Shown here one piece after another: positions 32,141-40,405 of a stretch of 49,637 bases of DNA; the stretch's first letter is position 1; each line of letters opens with the position of its first letter. Below the pieces are notes generated by a model. It was not told the origin of the DNA. It made no database searches and worked only from the letters and a program-made list of their open reading frames with translations. The position numbers were made by a program, and so were the translations under genes. Origin of the DNA: an uncultured Duncaniella sp. (GTDB lineage Bacteria; Bacteroidota; Bacteroidia; Bacteroidales; Muribaculaceae); contig CAJUCI010000020.1 in assembly GCA_910584825.1 (NCBI GenBank), positions 1-49,637 on the forward strand. Direction: 5' to 3'.

Positions 32141-35011
32141 ATGCGAAGATCATTAGTAACTTGTTTCAGGACGTTATTGGCAGTCCTTGCGATTGTCGTA
32201 TCGTCATCGCTGGGTGCATCGGCTCAACAGTCGAACACATTCAGCATCAGCGGTACCGTTTATGAGTACTTGCAGAATGACTCCGTGCCCGTGGAATTTG
32301 CCCTTGTGGCTATTCCTGACTTTGGCATCGCGGCCACTACCGACCTCGATGGTAACTATGTGCTCAAGGGTGTGCCCCGTGGCAAAGCTACCATCAATGT
32401 GTCATATGTCGGTAAGGTGACCATCAACCAGACTGTTGATGTAACAGGCCCGATGACCCTTAATTTTACCCTCCAAGACGAGAACTTCAAGCTCAAGGAG
32501 GTCATGGTGACAGCTCAGATGACCCAGGCAGGAGGCGCAACATCGTCAATGATTGGCCGTAACGCTATGGACCATATGCAGGCTACCAGCCTTAGTGATG
32601 TAATGGCACTTCTTCCCGGCGGCCTTTCGTCCGAACCTAACCTTACAGAGGTAAAAGAAGTGCAGATTCGAAATGTAGGTAATGGCCCTGCAGGCATGAG
32701 TGCGCTCGGAACAGCAATCATACGTGACGGAGCACCTGTATCTAATAACGCTAACCTTTCAGTGCTTGGCACGAGTGCAAGTATGAACAGCAAGGATGCA
32801 AGCGGACTGCCTACGGCTAATATCAGTGGCTCGGCTAATCCGGGCCGAGGGGTCGACCTCCGTTCAATCTCTACCGACAACATAGAGTCGGTCGAGGTGA
32901 TTCGCGGTATTCCTTCGGTTGAGCATGGCGACCTCACATCGGGTGCTGTGATTATCAACTCCAAGGCCGGTCGTGAGCCTCTGCGCATCACAGCCAAGGC
33001 CAATCCCAAGGTATATATGGGCTCGATAAGCACGGGCTTTAATCTCGGCAAAAATAGAGGAGGACTGAACATAAGTGCTGATTATGCACACAATACGACT
33101 GATCCTGTAGAGTCGTATAGAACTTATCAGCGTACATCTGCGCGAGTAATGTACTCCAAAGAGTTTAACCAGGCACTCCGCAGCAATACATCGCTTAACT
33201 TTATATACGGAAAAAATTCACGTTCTTTGAATCCTGATGACTCCGACTATCTGCGAGCATCCCGTGCCGAGGATTACGGCCTGACGTTTAATACTAATGG
33301 CCTATGGAGCATAAACAAGGGGATATTGAAGTCTCTTCGTTATGTTGCGTCCGGCACTTATACATCCCGTCAGTCATATTATCAGAGCATGGAGAGCTCA
33401 AGAAATTTCCCGTACTCGGCCACTCTGACGGATGGTGTGGTATTGTCTAATAAGGCTGGCTTGCATTTGTTTGACGACCAAGGCAATGAAATCACCAATT
33501 TCTCCGGCCAGGACGAGAATAATTTTGCCTATTGCCTTCCCTCCAATTACTTTGGTTGGCATCATATAGACTCTCGCGAGGTCAACATCTTTGGAAAGGT
33601 TGTGGCTACTCTTTTCAAGCAGACAGGCTACATAAATAACCGAATGCTTGTTGGTGCGGACTTCCGCTCTGATGGCAATGTCGGACATGGCAAGACTTTT
33701 GACCGCTTTGGTCCACCTCAGTATCAGCCTGATTCTCCAAACGGCACTTACCGCTCGCGCGATTATCGTGATATCCCGTTCCTGAATCAAGTGGGTGTAT
33801 TCCTTGAAGAAAATTTTACATGGCAGCTTGGTCTGCATGAACTGCGACTGCAGGCCGGTGTACGTTACGACCATGCCAACCGTGTGGGAGGAATTACATC
33901 GCCTCGTTTTAACGCTTCATTTGAGATTTTGCCTAATAAACTATGGATAAGAGGTGGATTTGGCGTAGCTGCCAAAATGCCGACTATGATGCATCTCTTC
34001 CCTGAAAAGGCATATTTCGAATATGTAAATGTTGACGAACTTGCTTCGACGAAGATTCCTGAGGAGGATAAACTCTATGTGTCGACGACTAAGGTGCATG
34101 ATGTCGATGTGTCTCATCTGAAAATTGCGACTAACCGCAAGGCTGAGGTTGGAGTGGATGTCAAAATTGGGCAGACCACATTTTCGGCTACTGCATTCTA
34201 TGAGAAGTTGAAGCACGGTTATTCCATGTCAAAAAATTTTGATACTTTTGCGCCGTTTGCATGGACAAGATATTCGAGAAAGAATGCCGAATCGCCACTT
34301 GTGTCGGAAGGTACGTACAACGTGCTTTCGTCATGGTATGCACCCGGTAACGACATCTCAGCTAACACAAAAGGTGTGGAGTTTGACCTTTCATTTGGCC
34401 GTATAGAGAAAATCAACACCACTATATCTGTCAACGGTGCATGGATGCGTGGCAAGAGTCGTAATGCGGCATATGAGTTTGTCAATCCATTTGGCAACCA
34501 GCTCCCCAGTCAATGGAAAGATATTGCAATCTATGCCGGAAACTCAGCCACTACCTATAATGAATTGATGACGACTGCAGTGCGCGTCACCCATAACCTC
34601 CCGAGCATCGGTTTTGTCGTGACTGTGACTGGTCAGACCGTATGGAAGCAGTCGACGTGGAGACGATTTGAAAACGACATTCTTCCCATTGGTTACATGT
34701 CGCTTCAGGATGGTAATCCCTATTTCTTTGAGGAAGGTAAGTTCAGTTCGCTTGATGACCTCAAGAACTCGGAATACGAATACATGTATCGTGACCCCGA
34801 CCACAGTTCTGAAGTCAGGGAGAGTTATCACCCGTATTTCTGCTTCAATATGAATGTGACCAAGGAACTTGGAGAGCTTATGCGAGTTTCATTCTTCGCC
34901 AACAATATGTTCCGTAGCTATCCCCGTCGTAAATCCGACCGAAACCTTGGCGGATATTTCTTGAAGAATAACAGGTTCTACTTTGGTGTGGAACTTCAAG
35001 TCACTCTCTAA
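32141..35011 (+). CDS. TonB-dependent receptor with carboxypeptidase-like regulatory domain
   Basis: A 956-residue outer-membrane active transporter. A signal peptide (about 1-28) is followed by a carboxypeptidase-regulatory-like fold (SISGTVYEYLQNDSVPV through DLDGNYVLKGVPRGKATINVSYVG), a TonB box (LKEVMVTAQ near 117), a plug with IRNVGNGPAGMSALGTAIIRDG and VEVIRGIPSVEHGDLTSGAVIINSKAG, and a barrel ending NNRFYFGVELQVTL. It is codirectional with a DUF4876 lipoprotein (13 nt) and a DUF6850 barrel (21 nt), a trio rather than the SusC-SusD pair of glycan systems. Codons are somewhat AT-richer than in the flanking genes. The cargo is unknown; peptide, haem or metal are candidates. Confidence 0.9.
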   Translation: MRRSLVTCFRTLLAVLAIVVSSSLGASAQQSNTFSISGTVYEYLQNDSVPVEFALVAIPDFGIAATTDLDGNYVLKGVPRGKATINVSYVGKVTINQTVDVTGPMTLNFTLQDENFKLKEVMVTAQMTQAGGATSSMIGRNAMDHMQATSLSDVMALLPGGLSSEPNLTEVKEVQIRNVGNGPAGMSALGTAIIRDGAPVSNNANLSVLGTSASMNSKDASGLPTANISGSANPGRGVDLRSISTDNIESVEVIRGIPSVEHGDLTSGAVIINSKAGREPLRITAKANPKVYMGSISTGFNLGKNRGGLNISADYAHNTTDPVESYRTYQRTSARVMYSKEFNQALRSNTSLNFIYGKNSRSLNPDDSDYLRASRAEDYGLTFNTNGLWSINKGILKSLRYVASGTYTSRQSYYQSMESSRNFPYSATLTDGVVLSNKAGLHLFDDQGNEITNFSGQDENNFAYCLPSNYFGWHHIDSREVNIFGKVVATLFKQTGYINNRMLVGADFRSDGNVGHGKTFDRFGPPQYQPDSPNGTYRSRDYRDIPFLNQVGVFLEENFTWQLGLHELRLQAGVRYDHANRVGGITSPRFNASFEILPNKLWIRGGFGVAAKMPTMMHLFPEKAYFEYVNVDELASTKIPEEDKLYVSTTKVHDVDVSHLKIATNRKAEVGVDVKIGQTTFSATAFYEKLKHGYSMSKNFDTFAPFAWTRYSRKNAESPLVSEGTYNVLSSWYAPGNDISANTKGVEFDLSFGRIEKINTTISVNGAWMRGKSRNAAYEFVNPFGNQLPSQWKDIAIYAGNSATTYNELMTTAVRVTHNLPSIGFVVTVTGQTVWKQSTWRRFENDILPIGYMSLQDGNPYFFEEGKFSSLDDLKNSEYEYMYRDPDHSSEVRESYHPYFCFNMNVTKELGELMRVSFFANNMFRSYPRRKSDRNLGGYFLKNNRFYFGVELQVTL

Positions 35012-35024
35012 TAACAAGACTATT

Positions 35025-36296
35025 ATGAAAAAATACATATATGCACTTGCTTCATTCTTATCATTAGGATTTGCTTCCTGTGACCAGTTTGATGAAGTGG
35101 CTGATGCAAAGCCGGTAAACGGTGTTGATGTCATAGTTGACCTGAATACCGCCTCGCGGTCGTCAGACAAGCTGATTTTCGGCAATGACATCGTAGTAAA
35201 GTTTAATAATTATGCCGAAGGTTTGGAGTATAAGAAAGTGTTCTCGGGCGACAGGTGTGTGCTTGAAAATCTTGTACCCGGACTTTATTCCATAAATATA
35301 GCCGGAAAAGCATATGATGAGGATGGTGACGAGTATATTCTCTCGGGAAGCCTGGCCAATTATCCGATTGACAAACCGGCTGTAGAAGGCCAGCCTGTGA
35401 ACGTTCAGGTGGAAATGCAGGGGTCGGTGAAAGGTAGCCTCGTTTTTTCGGAGATATATTTCTGTGGTTCCAAGCCCGTGAATGCATTCTCTTATTTCCG
35501 CGACCAGTTCTATGAGATAGCCAACAACACAAATGAGGTGCAGTATCTTGACGGACTGCATTTCGGTCACACCGATGCTATCGCTTTTGACAAGACCCGC
35601 CCCATATGGCCTGACAGTGATGCCGGCAAGTATCTATATATTGACCGTGTGTGGAAGTTCCCCGGCAACGGTACCGACTATCCCCTCCAGCCCGGTGAGT
35701 CAGCTGTGATTGCGCAGTTTGCTGCCAACCACAAGCTCGAGATTTATAACCCGACCTCGCCCGTTGACTGCTCGACAGCCGAGTTTGAGTTCAATATGAA
35801 CAACGTCAATTATCCTGACCAACCGGCATTCGATATGGTGCATGTGTATTATGATGGTGGTGCAGCCATGACAGGTATCCAATATCTTACATCGGTCTTC
35901 GGCACAGGATATGTGATATTCCGCATTCCCGAAGGCGATAACTGGAATCCCGTTCTTGACATGTCTCTTCAGGTTAAGAATGCCGCAGACTCATGGAGTG
36001 ATATTTTTGCCAAGGTGCCCATTGACTATGTGGTCGATGTCGTAGAAGGCATCCGCAATGAGTCATATGTCGATGCAAAGAATATCCCTGCCATCCTTGA
36101 TGCCGGATTTGTATCTATAGGAGATACATATCGTGGCCTTGGAGTTACACGCAAACTTGATACGGAAATTCCGGCGACAAATGGTGCAATCCTTTATCAG
36201 GACACCAACAACTCGACCGAAGATTTCGAGTGTGGCGTAGTGCCCGTGCTTCACCGCTACTCCAAGATGCCGTCATGGAATCACTCTCTCAATTAA
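35025..36296 (+). CDS. DUF4876 domain lipoprotein
   Basis: A 423-residue lipoprotein from the ATG at 35025 (MKKYIYALASFLSLGFASC), with the lipobox Cys near residue 19. An N-terminal beta-sandwich (VNGVDVIVDLNTASR, LEYKKVFSGDRCVLENLVPGLYSINI) is followed by the DUF4876 body (SLVFSEIYFCGSKP, FYEIANNTNEVQYLDGLHFG, PGESAVIAQFAANH). It is sandwiched between a TonB receptor and a DUF6850 barrel with tiny gaps, so it is very likely the surface ligand-binding partner of that receptor. No enzymatic motif is visible. Confidence 0.88.
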   Translation: MKKYIYALASFLSLGFASCDQFDEVADAKPVNGVDVIVDLNTASRSSDKLIFGNDIVVKFNNYAEGLEYKKVFSGDRCVLENLVPGLYSINIAGKAYDEDGDEYILSGSLANYPIDKPAVEGQPVNVQVEMQGSVKGSLVFSEIYFCGSKPVNAFSYFRDQFYEIANNTNEVQYLDGLHFGHTDAIAFDKTRPIWPDSDAGKYLYIDRVWKFPGNGTDYPLQPGESAVIAQFAANHKLEIYNPTSPVDCSTAEFEFNMNNVNYPDQPAFDMVHVYYDGGAAMTGIQYLTSVFGTGYVIFRIPEGDNWNPVLDMSLQVKNAADSWSDIFAKVPIDYVVDVVEGIRNESYVDAKNIPAILDAGFVSIGDTYRGLGVTRKLDTEIPATNGAILYQDTNNSTEDFECGVVPVLHRYSKMPSWNHSLN

Positions 36297-36317
36297 TCCA
36301 TTAAAGACTACTAAGCA

Positions 36318-37889
36318 ATGAGCAAAAAAATATATAAGGTAGCAGGTGCGGCTGTGCTTGCCGCGCTGTGTGCTCCTGTCGTCTCTGCGCAAGGTTATTC
36401 TCCGGCGGCTCTTGAGCTGCTAAAGGAGCAGCGGGTGTGGTTTCACTCGTCGAATGCTGCCGGTGCAATACTTGACAATACTCAGAATTATTCCGAAGTA
36501 AAGTTTGGTTACGACAATACTGCCGGTAACTTTCACCGTCCCCAAGAGGGCAAGAGCATAAGCAACGCCGGTGTGGATTGCGAAGGATTCATGAATCTTA
36601 ACACCGCACTCGTGTGGGGTGAATTCTCGTTCAAACAGCGCAATGTCAATGAGTCGCAGTTCAATGCCTCGATTGCCGACCCCTTCCGCGGCATGCCTTT
36701 CTTCTATGCCGACGAGCATCTGAGCGACTGGCGTAATCAGGATTACTATATGAAGTTCCGTGCGTCGACTCCGCTTTACTGGGGTAAGTTTGCCGCCGGT
36801 ATCGAGGGTGTCTACCGCGCCACCATTGCCGCCAAACAGCTTGACCCGCGTGTAGATACCCGCTACTTTGAGCTTGGTCTGAATCCCGGAGTCGTATATA
36901 GCATTGACGGGCACAATTCAATCGGTGCTGACTTCCAATATAGTGCGGTCAAGGAGGATTCGCGTATGTCGAATGTCAATATCACTGTGTCGCAGACCTA
37001 TTATATGCTCTATGGCCTCGGCATGGCAAGCAAGCAGATTGGTGACGGCAACAGCACCGACTATCACGGTCACGTAGTCGGAGGCGGTCTGCAGTATAAT
37101 TATCAGGCGCGGGGATTCAATGCCCTTCTCACCGGCGATTACACTCGCCATATTGAGAATCTGGAGAACTTGAAATACAGTAACACAAATCCTACCGTGC
37201 CTGAAAATAAGGCATCCATCAAAGATGATACTTGGAAGGCCGGACTTAAAGTATTTAAGGATGGTGAGAATTGGGGAAATCATTTCACCCTTGGCGCGAG
37301 CTTCCGCAAAATTAGTGGCATACAGTATCTTAACGAGTTTAACGACAGTGAGACTGATCCAGGTTGGGAAAACATCAGTTATAATATCCGCTCCACCTAC
37401 AAGACCACAGCCCTCTCGGCCGACTACTCGCTCATCCGCTACCGTGCCGATGAGTATGCTTGGCGCGTGGATGCAGGTGTGATGTATAACAAGCAGAAGG
37501 ACAGGTATATCCTTCCCGAGGCCCGCAAGGACTATGACGGTGTGTACACCCACATCACCGGCAAGTATAACTTCAAGCTCGGCAGCAAGATGAACCGCCG
37601 CCTGCTCGTGTCGGCCACCGCCGGCGTGATGATGGCCGGTGACGGCGAGTATTACCACTCCGACGCCATGCCTGACTATCCCACCATCTCGGTGCTCGAG
37701 ACAGGCGACATACAGTATTTCTCGTCAGACTACTGGAATGCCGGAGCGTCGGCCACATACTCTCAGCAGATTAAGAGCGACAACCGCATGAACTGCTATG
37801 CCCGCGCCGAGTTCAACTACGTCAAGACCAACGACTACGGCTTCAACCACCGCCGCTACATGTCGTTTGCTCTCGGATTCACATTCTGA
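36318..37889 (+). CDS. DUF6850 family outer-membrane beta-barrel protein
   Basis: A 523-residue protein with a signal peptide (MSKKIYKVAGAAVLAALCAPVVSA). The mature part is dominated by alternating aromatic/polar strands (YYMKFRASTPLYWGKFAAGIEG, YSLIRYRADEYAWRVDAGVMY) and ends in a terminal Phe (HRRYMSFALGFTF), as expected for a Bam-assembled barrel. The sequence fits the DUF6850 family, which commonly accompanies DUF4876 genes. A structural or export role alongside the receptor is inferred. It starts 21 nt after the DUF4876 stop and is followed by a palindrome at 37917. Confidence 0.85.
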   Translation: MSKKIYKVAGAAVLAALCAPVVSAQGYSPAALELLKEQRVWFHSSNAAGAILDNTQNYSEVKFGYDNTAGNFHRPQEGKSISNAGVDCEGFMNLNTALVWGEFSFKQRNVNESQFNASIADPFRGMPFFYADEHLSDWRNQDYYMKFRASTPLYWGKFAAGIEGVYRATIAAKQLDPRVDTRYFELGLNPGVVYSIDGHNSIGADFQYSAVKEDSRMSNVNITVSQTYYMLYGLGMASKQIGDGNSTDYHGHVVGGGLQYNYQARGFNALLTGDYTRHIENLENLKYSNTNPTVPENKASIKDDTWKAGLKVFKDGENWGNHFTLGASFRKISGIQYLNEFNDSETDPGWENISYNIRSTYKTTALSADYSLIRYRADEYAWRVDAGVMYNKQKDRYILPEARKDYDGVYTHITGKYNFKLGSKMNRRLLVSATAGVMMAGDGEYYHSDAMPDYPTISVLETGDIQYFSSDYWNAGASATYSQQIKSDNRMNCYARAEFNYVKTNDYGFNHRRYMSFALGFTF

Positions 37890-37916
37890 TAACAGCCTGT
37901 AAAGCATGACAATGCC

Positions 37917-38011
37917 CAAGAAAGGGACATAAGGACATAAGTGACAAAAGTGACACAAGGAATAATATATTATGTTGCTTTTGTCACTTATGTCCTTATG
38001 TCCCCTTCTTG
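37917..38011. repeat. GACAnAAG palindrome family, copy 3
   Basis: Arms 37917-37957 and 37971-38011 pair with two mismatches and two possible G-U pairs; the loop is only 13 nt. The words include GACATAAGT and GACAAAAGT, whose T at the ninth position is mirrored in part in the other arm. It lies 27 nt after the DUF6850 stop and 89 nt before the first C25-like gene, so it may partly uncouple the receptor trio from the peptidases. Confidence 0.9.
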
Positions 38012-38100
38012 AATTTTGTATCACCTATTACACTTGTCTACATACCTGATTTTTCTCGTATAACTTCGTTTTTCCCATACCAATCATCATTTTTTTATTT

Positions 38101-40263
38101 ATGCGCCTCAAATCTTTTCTCGGCGCAGCCGCGCTGATGAGTCTGAGTTTCGGGTTAAGTGCCCAGACCGTAATCAAGCCGGACGCCAAAGTAACCAAAA
38201 CGTCATTTGCCGTAATCACCGACTCCCCCACATGGGATAAGTGCTCGGCCGAGATGAAGAGCTTCGCACAGCAACTCGGTAGCGAAGACCTGCCCACATT
38301 CATCGTTCACGCCAAGTGGAAATCGCCCGAACAGGTGAAGAAGGTAATCAAGGACCTCTACAAGAAACATTCGCTCGAGGGGGTGATGTTTGTCGGCGAT
38401 GTGCCCGTAGCCATGGTGCGCAAGGGCCAGCACCTGACATCAGCCTTCAAGATGGACGAGGCCAAGCACCCCTGGATTGACTCTTCGGTGCCCTCTGACC
38501 GCTTCTATGACGACTTCGACCTGAAGTTTGACTATCTGCGCCCCGACTCCGTTCACCCCAACTACTTCTACTATAATCTCTCGGCCACATCGCCCAAGCA
38601 CATCAAGTGTGACATCTATTCGGCCCGCGTAAAGCCCATAGCCAACGGTGAGCCAGCCGATGTGCAGATAAAGAGATTCTTCAACAAGGCCATCGCCGAA
38701 CACAAGGCCGACAACAAGCTCGACCAGTTCTATTCCCACACGGGCGACGGCTCATACTCCAACTCGCTCAACGCCTGGGTGACCGAGGCCGCCACGCTGC
38801 GCGAGCAGATGCCCGGCACCTTTGACTCGCCCGCCTCGCCCGGCCGCACACGCTTCACCCGCTACAGTTTCTCCTCCTATCCCAAGGATGACATCATAGC
38901 CCAGCTCGTGCGCGACGACCTTGACCTCGCCATCTTCCACGAGCACGGCGTGGCCGAACGCCAGTACATCTCCTCAATCCCTGCCACCGAGGACCGCGAC
39001 GGCCACATGGAGGCCCTCCGCGCCTATCTGCGCGGCGTCGCAAGCCGTTATGCGGGGGATGAGAAGAAGATGAAAGAGTTTGAGGACAAGTATGCCGCCT
39101 ACGGCATAGAGCCTTCGTGGTGGAACAACTACAGCGACCCCGAGGTAATCAAGTCTGACTCAATCAACGATGCCAACACCGGCATACTCCTTGAGGACAT
39201 CACCGCATTCAAGCCCAACAGCCGCATGGTCATCTTTGACGCATGCTACAACGGCGACTATCGCGAGGACGACTGCATAGCATCGCGCTACATCTTTGCC
39301 GACGGCAAGACTGTGGCCACCTTTGCCAACAGTGTCAACGTGCTCCAGGACAAGCAGGCCAACGAGATGCTCGGCCTTCTGTGGATGGGTGCACGCGTGG
39401 GCCAGTGGGCACAGGAGACCAATATACTCGAAAGCCACATTATCGGTGACCCGACATTCCGTTTCCGCTCGTCGGCAGCCGATGTCGATGCAGCCGAGCT
39501 GTGTCGTGCCCCCTATGACGAGGCCACCGAGCGCGCCATGCTCAAGTCGGGTTATGCCGACGTGCGCAACCTGGCCATGCACCGCTTGTGGCGCAACGAC
39601 GCCGAGGGGCTGTCACAGCTCTTCGCCGAGACTTTCCTGACCTCGCCCGTGGCTATGGAGCGTTACACCGCCCTGAGCCTCCTGGAGAAGATTAACGACC
39701 AAAATTATCAGGATGTGCTGCCCGACGCGCTGGCCGATGCCAACGAGTTCATCCGCCGCACCACCGTTAGCCGCATGGGCCGCGTGGGCCGCGACGAGTA
39801 TGTGCCCCATCTCGTGGCCGCATATTTTGACGACACTCAGGCCGAGCGCGTGGTGTTCCAGATTGAGAACAACATACCCGCCTTCACCTCCGAGGCTTTC
39901 AACAAGGCCATCGCCTCTTACAGCGGCGAACGTGCCGAGCAGCTCAAGAAGGCTCAGAAGCGTCAGAAGAGCATCAACGACGGCATCCTTGACAAGAACA
40001 GCTCTGAGGCCAAGTGGCGCAAGCTCTATATCCAGTCGCTCCGCAACGAGAATATCCACGCCACACTCAGCGATTACATCGCCATCCTCGACAACCCCGA
40101 CGAGAGTGAGGAGCTGAAGATGGTGATGCTCGACGCGCTTGCATGGTACGGCCAGTCATACCGCCGCGCCGAAATCCTCGCCGCCTGTGACCGCGTGCGC
40201 AAGACATCCAAGTCAAAGGCCCTCAAGGAGCAGGCCCTGCGCACTTATAACCGAGTTAAATAA
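38101..40263 (+). CDS. Secreted gingipain-like (C25, caspase-fold) protein with C-terminal helical repeats, paralog 1
   Basis: A 720-residue exported protein (signal MRLKSFLGAAALMSLSFGLSA). The N-terminal half fits the clan CD fold of peptidase family C25: SFAVITDSPT, EGVMFVGDVPVAMV, SSVPSDRFYD near 128-136, the putative catalytic His282 in FHEHG, and Cys382 in FDACYNG. His and Cys are about 100 residues apart, far more than in Porphyromonas gingipains, and the segment between is helical and charged. The C-terminal half (about 460-720) is HEAT-like helical repeat. No type IX secretion C-terminal domain is obvious. Peptidase activity on host or dietary protein is inferred. A paralog follows. 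Confidence 0.8.
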   Translation: MRLKSFLGAAALMSLSFGLSAQTVIKPDAKVTKTSFAVITDSPTWDKCSAEMKSFAQQLGSEDLPTFIVHAKWKSPEQVKKVIKDLYKKHSLEGVMFVGDVPVAMVRKGQHLTSAFKMDEAKHPWIDSSVPSDRFYDDFDLKFDYLRPDSVHPNYFYYNLSATSPKHIKCDIYSARVKPIANGEPADVQIKRFFNKAIAEHKADNKLDQFYSHTGDGSYSNSLNAWVTEAATLREQMPGTFDSPASPGRTRFTRYSFSSYPKDDIIAQLVRDDLDLAIFHEHGVAERQYISSIPATEDRDGHMEALRAYLRGVASRYAGDEKKMKEFEDKYAAYGIEPSWWNNYSDPEVIKSDSINDANTGILLEDITAFKPNSRMVIFDACYNGDYREDDCIASRYIFADGKTVATFANSVNVLQDKQANEMLGLLWMGARVGQWAQETNILESHIIGDPTFRFRSSAADVDAAELCRAPYDEATERAMLKSGYADVRNLAMHRLWRNDAEGLSQLFAETFLTSPVAMERYTALSLLEKINDQNYQDVLPDALADANEFIRRTTVSRMGRVGRDEYVPHLVAAYFDDTQAERVVFQIENNIPAFTSEAFNKAIASYSGERAEQLKKAQKRQKSINDGILDKNSSEAKWRKLYIQSLRNENIHATLSDYIAILDNPDESEELKMVMLDALAWYGQSYRRAEILAACDRVRKTSKSKALKEQALRTYNRVK

Positions 40264-40405
40264 TTAGTAATTAGCAATTCTTGGCAAGCCAAGCGGCAAG
40301 CCGATTAAGTAATTAGTAATTCTCAGTAAACTGAGCGGCTAAAGCCGATTTAGTAATTTCGGTTACCGAGCAATCAATTAGAAATTGTAACTCATTTTTA
40401 CCAAC
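40264..40405. repeat. Tandem mini-hairpin array between the two C25-like genes
   Basis: Two units of about 39 bp each carry a 14-nt hairpin (CTTGGC-AA-GCCAAG at 40280-40293; CTCAGT-AA-ACTGAG at 40322-40335), a second hairpin (CGGC-AA-GCCG at 40294-40303; CGGCT-AA-AGCCG at 40336-40347) and the tail GATTwAGTAATT. A fifth hairpin, TCGG-TTA-CCGA, is at 40359-40369. The first hairpin differs between units in both arms, with pairing preserved. Confidence 0.85.

Noticed and set aside
40264..40405. Possible CRISPR array
   Set aside because: Units are about 39 bp without unique spacers, and no cas gene is near; the pattern is tandem hairpins.
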